Assembly: GCA_031270755.1 (NCBI GenBank)
Contig: JAISWV010000073.1
Location: 1-5,819 of the forward strand
Length of the DNA stretch: 5,819 bases
DNA from: Synergistaceae bacterium
GTDB taxonomy: Bacteria; Synergistota; Synergistia; Synergistales; Aminobacteriaceae
Direction of reading: 5' to 3'
The notes below the pieces were generated by a model, which was not told the DNA's origin, made no database searches, and was given only the letters and a program-made list of their open reading frames with translations. Below, one piece after another: positions 1 through 5,329 of the stretch (positions within the stretch are counted from its first letter, which is position 1; each line of letters opens with the position of its first letter). Position numbers and translations under genes: made by a program.

Positions 1-411
1 ATCTCGATGGGCATCGACAGCGTGGAAAAGATCGCGCTGGGCGTTCCGGAGGAAAACCGTTTCGTGGTGCGCCTGCGATCGGTGATGGGCATCGACGTTC
101 CCGAGGTGGACCGGATCGAGCCCAACCTGTCGCCGATCTACTCCATGGGGGGCAGCGCTATGGGCGCTTCTTCGGTGCTGGACAACGCCTACGTCAACGC
201 CCGCCGGGTCGTGGCCTTGATCGCACGCTTGGCCGAAATAGAGACCAGCGTGTACCGGCTGGCCGTTCAGATACGAAAAACTTTGAGACGGGTGAACGCT
301 CTGGAGAAGGTGTTCATCCCCCGCAGCGAAGAACAGATCAAGCTCATCGCCGCGGCGCTGGACGAAAACGAACGGGAGGACCTGACCCGCATCAAGCTTT
401 CGAATCGTTGA
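1..411 (+). CDS. atpD: V/A-type ATPase subunit D, 3' part (central rotor shaft)
   Basis: This is the C-terminal part of subunit D, the long coiled-coil shaft that turns inside the A3B3 head and passes torque to the membrane ring through subunits F and C. The open frame continues past the left edge (codons ATC TCG precede the first visible ATG at position 7), so that ATG is internal. About 136 residues are visible, and the family is usually a little over 200, so about one third is missing at the N terminus. Family hallmarks seen here are the SPIYSMGGSAMGASS stretch, followed by a long helix with the near-invariant RRVNALEKVFIPR motif, then a charged helix ending EREDLTRIKL. These match the C-terminal arm of the D coiled coil. 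The TGA stop overlaps the Shine-Dalgarno sequence of the next gene, which starts 13 bases downstream. The family call is firm; the start cannot be seen. Confidence 0.93.
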   Translation: MSMGIDSVEKIALGVPEENRFVVRLRSVMGIDVPEVDRIEPNLSPIYSMGGSAMGASSVLDNAYVNARRVVALIARLAEIETSVYRLAVQIRKTLRRVNALEKVFIPRSEEQIKLIAAALDENEREDLTRIKLSNR

Positions 412-424
412 GGAGGGGAAAATT

Positions 425-763
425 ATGAAGTTGTCGGAGGTCCTGGACGTTCTGCTGAAGGCCGAGGACGAAGCTTTGGAGATGCGCGGCGCCGCGGAGC
501 AGGAGGCGAAAGCCGTGATTCAGAAGGCCCGCGATAAATTTGCCCGCGACCAGGAGTCCCGCCTGAACGCGGCGCGGGAAGAAGCGCGGGCTCAGGTGGA
601 GTCCGCCCGGCAGGCCGCGGAGATGGAGGCCCTGCACATCGCCGAGCTGGCGAAGAGATCCCGGGAAAAGATGCGGGAGCACTTCGAGGCCAACGTGCCC
701 GCGCTGATCGTAAAAATAGCCGAGGACACGGCAAACCGATACGCGGCCCAAGGACAATTTTAG
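425..763 (+). CDS. V/A-type ATPase peripheral-stalk subunit, G/H-like coiled coil
   Basis: This small 112-residue protein is almost wholly helical and charged. Residues about 5-85 are rich in Ala, Glu, Arg and Lys with heptad-like spacing and no proline, as expected of a long coiled coil. The C-terminal part (around VPALIVKIAEDTANRYAAQ) is more hydrophobic. Length, composition and position among V/A-ATPase genes point to the G subunit (called H in archaea), which pairs with subunit E to form the peripheral stalks that hold the head still against the membrane stator. The start is set by AGGAGGGG at 411-418, six bases before the ATG. Its TAG stop is followed directly by the ATG of subunit C. 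Coiled coils of this type diverge quickly, so the assignment rests on context and architecture more than on a diagnostic motif. The alternative is a generic coiled-coil accessory protein of the operon. Confidence 0.8.
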   Translation: MKLSEVLDVLLKAEDEALEMRGAAEQEAKAVIQKARDKFARDQESRLNAAREEARAQVESARQAAEMEALHIAELAKRSREKMREHFEANVPALIVKIAEDTANRYAAQGQF

Positions 764-1873
764 ATGTCGTTCGGAAGCGGCGGGGCGAGGATTGCGGAGT
801 CCGCCAAGGCCAGAGTCCGCCGGGCGTCTCTTCTGAGAAACGAGGACTTCCGGCTTCTTTTGGAGCAGGCGTCGGTGGGGGATATCGCCGTTCAACTGGG
901 GAAGAGCGCCTACGCTCCCGTCTTGAAGGGGTATAAGCTGGAGAACATGAGACGGTCCGAGCTGGAGTTCCTGCTGAACGTCGCCGTCTTGACAGAGGGA
1001 GTGACCTTCGGGCACTATACGGGACTCGGGGACAGAAGGCTTTTGGACTTGTGGCTCGAAGACTTCGACATCGAGCTCCTGAAGGATCATTTTCAGCCCC
1101 ACATGAAGACCAACGATTGGAGCGATTACATAACCCCGGCCAAGATGCTGGACCTGGTGTCCGGCTTTCGGCTGACCTTGGCCGATCAGGAGAAGCTGTC
1201 GTCCAGCGAGGCCTTGAAGGACGTACTGATGTCGGTGAAGAGCGAGCCGCTGCGAACGGCGCTGATGGAGGCCGTCCGCGGAAAAGAAGACGCGGCGGAG
1301 GGAAGAGATCTCCAGCGGCTCACGTTCGCCCTGGGCATGATCCTGGATCGTTATCACCTCGACAGCCTTTACGCGGCCGTGGCGAAACTCGGCGGCAACG
1401 AAGGCCGTATGATGCGGATGTTGGTGGGAACCCGTGTCGATCTCATGAACCTCTACTGGATTTACCGCGCGCGCCGTTTTTTCGGCATGTCCCCTGAGGA
1501 ATCTCTGACTTTGATTATGAAATCCCGTTATCGCCTGGATTTCAGTTTGTTGAGAAAAGCGGCTTTCGCGGACCCCGGCGTCATAGCGGCATCGCTGGCG
1601 GAGACGGTCTACGCGCATGTGTTCGACGCGCGAAACGAGAGCCCGGCCCTGCGCGAAGTCCAGGTGGAGAGCAACATCTACAAGTTCCTTTTCGCCGCCG
1701 CGGAGCGGGTGTTCTTGTCCGGCACTCCGGGGTTCCAGAACGTAGCGGCGTACCTGATACTGAAAGAACTGGAGGTCCGGGACCTGGTGGCCGTCGTGGA
1801 GATGGTGCGCTACAGATTCGACAAAAACAGGGCTGGCTTGATCCTCGTCCGGACCTTGGGAAAGGAGAACTGA
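764..1873 (+). CDS. atpC: V/A-type ATPase subunit C (V0 d / AC39 family)
   Basis: This 369-residue protein belongs to the AC39/subunit d family, the funnel-shaped adaptor between the lower end of the D-F shaft and the cytoplasmic face of the K ring. It is mostly helical with no membrane segment. Family features are the stretch at about 222-247 (VDLMNLYWIYRARRFFGMS, then PEES), matching the conserved AC39 pattern of an aspartate-leucine-asparagine core followed by an arginine-rich helix. Another is the C-terminal FQNVAAYLILKELEVRDL (about 325-342), which matches the family's closing helix with acidic and Arg-Asp/Asn-Leu residues. Length is within the usual range (about 320-380). The ATG follows the upstream TAG with no gap, and its likely Shine-Dalgarno, AGGA at 751-754, lies inside the preceding gene, so translation is probably coupled. 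The next gene begins three bases after the TGA stop. Confidence 0.93.
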   Translation: MSFGSGGARIAESAKARVRRASLLRNEDFRLLLEQASVGDIAVQLGKSAYAPVLKGYKLENMRRSELEFLLNVAVLTEGVTFGHYTGLGDRRLLDLWLEDFDIELLKDHFQPHMKTNDWSDYITPAKMLDLVSGFRLTLADQEKLSSSEALKDVLMSVKSEPLRTALMEAVRGKEDAAEGRDLQRLTFALGMILDRYHLDSLYAAVAKLGGNEGRMMRMLVGTRVDLMNLYWIYRARRFFGMSPEESLTLIMKSRYRLDFSLLRKAAFADPGVIAASLAETVYAHVFDARNESPALREVQVESNIYKFLFAAAERVFLSGTPGFQNVAAYLILKELEVRDLVAVVEMVRYRFDKNRAGLILVRTLGKEN

Positions 1874-1876
1874 GTT

Positions 1877-3826
1877 ATGGCCGTTGTGGGAATGGCTGGG
1901 GTCTCGTTTGTCGGTCCCAGGGAAGAAGTCGAGAACATCGCTTTGGCGCTTTTGAAAATGGAGAACTTCGAGCCGATGGCGCCGGAGGTCATGATGGACT
2001 CTCATCCTCTGGGCAGCCGTTTCCAGACCTTCCGAGGAAATCCTTACGACGCGCTGTTGGAGAAACTGGGCGGGCTTTGGACCAAGTCGGGCATGCCCGT
2101 TCCTCAGTGCCGGATCGTCGACCGCGTTCCCTCCATTTCCCTGTCCGAGCTGGAGAGGAAGATCGACGAGGTGACGAAGACGTTGAGCGAATGGTCCGTG
2201 AAGGTCGAGGAACTTCGGAGCGAGTACGAAACGTGGCGCGTCATGCTGGAGTTCGGCGACGCCGTCCGCGAGACGGGGCGCAGCCTTTCGGACCTGGCCT
2301 TCACACCCTACGGAAGCATCTCTATGGGAACCCTGACGGGAGAGAACTGGCGGCGCTTGAAGGAGACGAGCCTCGCCGCCCCCATTCTCGCCATGCCCCT
2401 GTCCGGCGAAGATGAGGACGGATCGGACAAGGTCACGGTCGTCGTCTTCTATGGCAGCGATTACCGAGAGGAGATCCAAAAGATTTTTGCCTCGGTGCAC
2501 ATCCATCTCATTCCGGTGGAGCCCAAGGACTACGCGCGGTACGACAACCGGGACGCGGTGTGTTATCGCATGGAGGCCATCGAGGCGGAGAGGGAGAGCT
2601 ACCGGGATATGCCCGGCCGGTACGCGGCGGAAAACCGCTTCGAGCTGGAAAAGCTCTACGAGGCGGTGTACACGAAACAGCGCATCGCCTCCCTTTGCCA
2701 GCTGCGGGGGGAGCTGTCCGGGATGACGGTGCTGGCGGGCTGGACGCCGCAGGACAGCTTCGACGCGGTGCGGGCCATGGCCGAAGAAAAGGCCCCCCAC
2801 ACTTTGGTCCTGGCGGAGAACGGCGACGTCCTGGAGCGGGAGGGGCACGAATTACCGACGCTTTTGCACAATCTGCCGCTGGTGCGCCGTTTCCAGGAGA
2901 TCGTGCGCCTCTACAGCCTGCCCTCCTACAGCGAGATTGACCCCACGTTCGTGGTGGCGGTGAGCTTCTGTCTCTTCTTCGGCTTCATGTTCGGCGACGT
3001 GGGGCATGGCGCCGCCCTGATCCTGGGCACGTACTTCCTGGAGAAAAAAGGGATCATGGGGCGCGCGATCGCCTCCGTCATGAAAATCGCGGGAGTGGTC
3101 TCCGTACTGTTCGGGTTTTTGTACGGCAGCGTGTTCGGCAGCGAAGAGCTCATTCATCCGATCTGGCTGTCCCCCATGAAGGACGTGAACAAGATTTTGC
3201 CCGTGTCCATCGGCATCGGCATCGTCTTCCTCACGCTAGGGATCTGCTTCAAGATCTGGAACGCCGCCCGTAAAAGGGAATGGGGCGAGGTTTTCCTCAG
3301 CCCGGAGGGAGGGGCGGGGCTTTTGTTCTATTGGCTGGCCGTGGGACAGGCTCTCGCCGTCACTGGCGGGAACTTGGAAATGGCTTTGGGGACAGGGGTT
3401 TTCTCCGCCGTCATGGGACTGCTTTTTCTGGTTATGATCTTCGGAAACGGCATCGCCAAACTTTTTCTCCAGGGAGAGTCGGTGGACGAGGGCGGAGTGG
3501 TCCACGTCTTTTCGGTTTTCCACGCGATGCTGAACTTCGTCAGCAACACCGCCTCCTTCGTGCGGCTGGCGGCCTTCGCCCTGAATCACGTGGGGCTCAG
3601 CGGGGCCGTCTTCATGCTGGGCCGGATGGTGGAAAACGCCCCGGGGGGAAAGCTCTACCACGCGTTCATCCTGTTGCTGGGGCATCTGGTGATCATCGGG
3701 CTGGAGGGGATGATCGTCTTCATCCAGACCCTGCGCCTGGAGTACTACGAGTTTTTCGGGAAATTCTATCGAGGCGGCGGACGGGAATTCGCGCCGGTCT
3801 CCTGGAAGAAAACAGCGAAAGAATAG
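1877..3826 (+). CDS. ntpI: V/A-type ATPase subunit I (V0 a / 116-kDa family, membrane stator)
   Basis: At 649 residues this matches the usual length of bacterial subunit I, homologous to eukaryotic V0 subunit a. It forms the two half-channels for ions and anchors the peripheral stalks. The soluble N-terminal half (about 1-350) opens with the family-like VVGMAGVSFVGPREEVENI and has a helical hairpin around 90-125. The membrane half begins near residue 356 and shows about eight hydrophobic segments, roughly 356-372, 374-391, 397-418, 440-460, 478-497, 500-525, 540-590 (containing two helices' worth or one long tilted helix) and 594-625. The hallmark FGFMFGDVGHG lies between the first two. The essential arginine faces the K ring in SNTASFVRLAAFALNH (R563), and the second is in IQTLRLEYYEFFGKFY (R620). 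They correspond to yeast Vph1 R735 and R799. AAAGGAG at 1861-1867 sets the start. Confidence 0.96.
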   Translation: MAVVGMAGVSFVGPREEVENIALALLKMENFEPMAPEVMMDSHPLGSRFQTFRGNPYDALLEKLGGLWTKSGMPVPQCRIVDRVPSISLSELERKIDEVTKTLSEWSVKVEELRSEYETWRVMLEFGDAVRETGRSLSDLAFTPYGSISMGTLTGENWRRLKETSLAAPILAMPLSGEDEDGSDKVTVVVFYGSDYREEIQKIFASVHIHLIPVEPKDYARYDNRDAVCYRMEAIEAERESYRDMPGRYAAENRFELEKLYEAVYTKQRIASLCQLRGELSGMTVLAGWTPQDSFDAVRAMAEEKAPHTLVLAENGDVLEREGHELPTLLHNLPLVRRFQEIVRLYSLPSYSEIDPTFVVAVSFCLFFGFMFGDVGHGAALILGTYFLEKKGIMGRAIASVMKIAGVVSVLFGFLYGSVFGSEELIHPIWLSPMKDVNKILPVSIGIGIVFLTLGICFKIWNAARKREWGEVFLSPEGGAGLLFYWLAVGQALAVTGGNLEMALGTGVFSAVMGLLFLVMIFGNGIAKLFLQGESVDEGGVVHVFSVFHAMLNFVSNTASFVRLAAFALNHVGLSGAVFMLGRMVENAPGGKLYHAFILLLGHLVIIGLEGMIVFIQTLRLEYYEFFGKFYRGGGREFAPVSWKKTAKE

Positions 3827-3842
3827 ATGAATAAACGGGATT

Positions 3843-3865
3843 CTCAAGGGTCCGGGACCCTTGAG
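3843..3865 (+). repeat. Perfect inverted repeat, hairpin 1 of a tandem pair
   Basis: The arms CTCAAGGGTC (3843-3852) and GACCCTTGAG (3856-3865) are exact reverse complements and enclose a three-base CGG loop. This gives a 10-bp stem in the gap between subunits I and K. No T-run follows, so it is not an intrinsic terminator. It sits five bases before a second perfect hairpin, and the pair resembles the double-hairpin layout of dispersed REP-like intergenic repeats. Whether it is repeated elsewhere in the genome cannot be seen here. Another possible role is stabilising or processing the operon mRNA. Confidence 0.85.
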
Positions 3866-3870
3866 CGGGG

Positions 3871-3889
3871 TATGGGGCAGAGCCCCATA
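3871..3889 (+). repeat. Perfect inverted repeat, hairpin 2 of a tandem pair
   Basis: The arms TATGGGGC (3871-3878) and GCCCCATA (3882-3889) are exact reverse complements around a three-base AGA loop, giving an 8-bp stem. It shares the short-triloop design of hairpin 1 but not its sequence, and is separated from it by CGGGG. It ends 15 bases before the putative Shine-Dalgarno of the K gene, so in the mRNA it would lie just 5' of the K initiation region without covering it. No T-run follows, which argues against Rho-independent termination. Confidence 0.85.
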
Positions 3890-3914
3890 GGAACTGAAAG
3901 AAAGAAGGGTTTGC

Positions 3915-4319
3915 ATGTTGAGCTTGACGGTTCTTTGCGGTTCTGCGGCGGCGATGATCGGGACGGGATTCTGGATGACAAGAAACGGCAGGGTGCCTCG
4001 CAGACCGAGGGAAGTTCTGGCCGCGGCCTTGTTGCTGGCGTTTTTGGTCCTCGGTTTTTCCGCGGCGGCTTTCGCGGCGGACGCGCCCCAGGCAGCGGTG
4101 GGAGACGGCGCGGGTCTCGGCTTGATGGGGGCGGCGCTTTCCACTGGTCTCGCCTGCATCGGGGCGGGAATAGGCGTCGCTTTTGTGGGGGCGGCGGCCC
4201 TGGGGGTCGTGGGGGAGAAGCCCGCTCTCTTCGGAACCACCCTGATCTACATGGGCTTAGCCGAGGGAATCGCGATTTACGGCCTCGTCATATCGCTTTT
4301 CATCCTGGGCAAAATTTAA
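3915..4319 (+). CDS. ntpK: V/A-type ATPase subunit K (c-ring proteolipid) with N-terminal extension
   Basis: This is the rotor-ring subunit that carries the translocated ion. The c-subunit hairpin occupies about 66-134: helix 1 is Gly/Ala-rich (GLMGAALSTGLACIGAGIGV), the polar loop is GEKP (100-103), and helix 2 holds the conserved carboxylate E117 in GLAEGIAIYGLVISLFILG. Two more hydrophobic stretches precede it, at about 2-21 and 34-55. The second looks like a signal peptide or membrane segment ending at FSAAAFAADAPQ. Total length is 134 residues, against about 70-100 for a bare or signal-peptide c subunit; extended versions occur in other bacterial V-ATPases. The ATG at 3915 has AAGGG at 3905-3909, five bases upstream. 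An in-frame ATG at 3975 would give a basic N-region plus one signal-like segment but has no convincing Shine-Dalgarno. Helix 2 keeps a tyrosine (Y122) but lacks the Ser/Thr neighbours of Ilyobacter-type Na+ sites, and helix 1 lacks the glutamine. Confidence 0.93.
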   Translation: MLSLTVLCGSAAAMIGTGFWMTRNGRVPRRPREVLAAALLLAFLVLGFSAAAFAADAPQAAVGDGAGLGLMGAALSTGLACIGAGIGVAFVGAAALGVVGEKPALFGTTLIYMGLAEGIAIYGLVISLFILGKI

Positions 4320-4327
4320 GACGGCGC

Positions 4328-4358
4328 TCCCTCGTTCTCGAGTCATGAGGGGTTTTTT
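4328..4358 (+). terminator. Terminator-like hairpin plus T6 overlapping the subunit F start codon
   Basis: CCCTC (4329-4333) pairs with GAGGG (4347-4351). G4334·T4346 and T4335-A4345 extend the stem inward and T4328·G4352 extends it outward, giving eight pairs (two of them wobble) around a nine-base loop. Six T's (4353-4358) follow at once. This is the layout of an intrinsic terminator, placed nine bases after the K stop codon. The descending arm contains the ATG of subunit F (4345-4347), so the structure could also hide that start codon. It cannot be a full stop for transcription if F, E and A are made from the same mRNA, so a partial terminator or attenuator is the plausible reading. The T-run also encodes Phe-Leu of F, so it may be coincidental. 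Confidence 0.45.
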
Positions 4359-4656
4359 GATCAGCGACAACCACGATACGCTGGTGCTGCTGAAACTGGC
4401 GGGCATCGACGGGGTGGTGGCGCATGGGCCGGAGGAGACGGAAAAGGCGCTGTCCGCCGCTTTGGCGATGAAGGACTTGGGTATTCTGCTGGTAACCGAG
4501 CTGGCGGCCGAAAGCATCCCGAAAAAAGTCAGAGAAATGCGCTCTGGATGCTCCCTGCCGCTTTTGGTAGAAATTCCGGACCGGCATGGAACTCGGCGCG
4601 GAGCCGATTTCCTCGCCCGGTACATCCGCGAGGCGATAGGGGTGAAGTTGGAATGA
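4345..4656 (+). CDS. atpF: V/A-type ATPase subunit F (rotor shaft partner of D)
   Basis: This 103-residue protein has the length and fold pattern of subunit F, the small CheY-like alpha/beta protein that binds the lower part of the D shaft and modulates ATP hydrolysis. Visible family features are an opening beta strand with the acidic turn GFLISDNHD, then TLVLLKLAGIDGVV, the central strand DLGILLVTELAAE (about 48-60), and the LPLLVEIPDRHG strand and loop (about 71-82) before the C-terminal helix. No in-frame start lies upstream near enough to matter. The ATG at 4345 has no recognisable Shine-Dalgarno in the 25 bases after the K stop; instead AGGGG follows the ATG. The start codon falls in a possible terminator-like stem, which may make translation of F depend on ribosomes coming from K. 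The TGA stop overlaps the E start (ATGA). In Enterococcus naming this is NtpG. Confidence 0.9.
   Translation: MRGFLISDNHDTLVLLKLAGIDGVVAHGPEETEKALSAALAMKDLGILLVTELAAESIPKKVREMRSGCSLPLLVEIPDRHGTRRGADFLARYIREAIGVKLE
4638..4655 (+). promoter_or_regulatory. Shine-Dalgarno and start that fix the 5' end of subunit E
   Basis: AGGGGTG at 4638-4644 lies eight bases before the ATG at 4653, which overlaps the F stop codon as ATGA. This supports a start at 4653 rather than the upstream in-frame ATG at 4548, which would give about 35 extra residues wholly inside the F gene. It also fits better than the later in-frame ATG at 4686, which has no Shine-Dalgarno. The overlap suggests F and E translation are coupled. 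Confidence 0.8.
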
Positions 4657-5309
4657 CACAAAAAGCGACGCCAAGCGACGCTGTCATGTACGACGAAAGG
4701 AAAAAACTGTCTGAGCTCCAGTCCATGATCCTGCAAAAGGGGGACCTGGAGCGGGAGCGTATTTTGGAAGAAGCCCGCGCAGAGGCTGAAAAATGGACCA
4801 GCGAGCAGACGGCGCGCCTGAACGCCATGGTGGGCACCATCGAGGCCGACGCGGCCCGGCGCTCCGGCGAAATGACGTCGCGCCAGTTGATCGAGGCCGA
4901 GTCCGCCCGGGACAAAGATCGCCTGCGCCTGCAAAACGAGCTGATTCAAAGAGCCCTGGTGTTGTTCCAGGACGCTTTGACCGCGTTCGACAAGCGGCCC
5001 GATTACGGCGCGATCTTGGCGGGATTGGCCGCCGAAGCCTGCGCGCGGCTCGCAAAGGGACAGAAGGTGAAACTGCGGCTTCGGGCGGAGGACGTTCTTC
5101 ATGGAGAGGCCGTGGCCGACGCTTTGAAGCGGCGCTTTTCCCTGGACGTTTCTTTCGACGCGACGCCGGCCCCCATCGTGGGCGGAGTGTTTCTGTGCTC
5201 GGAGGATTCGCGCTCGAACGAGGAAAAATGGCGTGTGGTTGCCGACTGGAAGTCCAAAGCCGACGAGATGGCGGACGCGCTGGCGAAGGCCGTGCTGGCC
5301 GAATTATAG
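4653..5309 (+). CDS. atpE: V/A-type ATPase subunit E (peripheral stalk)
   Basis: Subunit E pairs with the G/H-like coiled coil to form the peripheral stalk, binding the top of subunit B with its C-terminal domain and subunit I at its base. The protein is 218 residues, slightly longer than the usual 185-200, with an extra polar N-terminal tail of about 15 residues. Residues about 15-105 are a long charged Ala/Glu/Arg-rich helix (ILEEARAEAEKW and SARDKDRLRLQNELIQRAL are typical). A mixed alpha/beta C-terminal domain follows (about 110-218), with KVKLRLRAEDVL and the family-like strand PIVGGVFL (about 175-182). The final helix, DEMADALAKAVLAEL, matches the family's C-terminal helix. The sequence after the GGV strand is diverged from the usual pattern. 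The next gene follows after 20 bases. The call rests on architecture, the GGV strand and operon position. Confidence 0.88.
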   Translation: MTQKATPSDAVMYDERKKLSELQSMILQKGDLERERILEEARAEAEKWTSEQTARLNAMVGTIEADAARRSGEMTSRQLIEAESARDKDRLRLQNELIQRALVLFQDALTAFDKRPDYGAILAGLAAEACARLAKGQKVKLRLRAEDVLHGEAVADALKRRFSLDVSFDATPAPIVGGVFLCSEDSRSNEEKWRVVADWKSKADEMADALAKAVLAEL

Positions 5310-5329
5310 ATAGTAGGCGGTATGAAGAA

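Noticed and set aside
392..2848. 818-codon open frame on the minus strand across D end, G, C and the first half of I
   Set aside because: It is codon-aligned with G, C and I, which share one frame. Antisense stops would need sense codons TTA, CTA or TCA, which this GC-rich gene set avoids. The predicted protein is His/Arg/Gln/Pro/Gly-rich without a recognisable domain, and the sense genes are clearly real.
3843..3889. Reading the tandem hairpins as a Rho-independent terminator after subunit I
   Set aside because: Neither stem is followed by a T-run, and K and the rest of the ATPase genes must be expressed downstream with no visible new promoter.
3236..4240. 334-codon minus-strand open frame across I and K
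   Set aside because: Its composition is Pro/Ala/Lys-rich then His/Asp-rich, as expected for the complement of GC-rich membrane-protein genes. It has no recognisable domain and overlaps two certain genes and the tandem hairpins.
3827..4348. 173-codon plus-strand frame starting directly after the I stop
   Set aside because: It runs through both hairpins and then across K in another frame, giving a Gly/Arg-rich product with no family resemblance. No good Shine-Dalgarno lies at a sensible distance from its ATG. K in the other frame has all c-subunit hallmarks.
4548..4652. In-frame upstream extension of subunit E to the ATG at 4548
   Set aside because: The extra residues lie wholly inside the F gene and do not look like E. 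The ATG at 4653 has AGGGGTG eight bases upstream and the typical ATGA coupling with the F stop.
4257..5102. 281-codon minus-strand open frame across F and E
   Set aside because: It is a shadow of well-supported sense genes, with biased composition and no recognisable domain.
5285..5311. Possible internal promoter before subunit A (TATAGAT at 5305-5311 as a -10-like box)
   Set aside because: No -35-like TTGACA sequence lies about 17 bases upstream, and the match falls over the end and stop codon of E, so it is probably chance.
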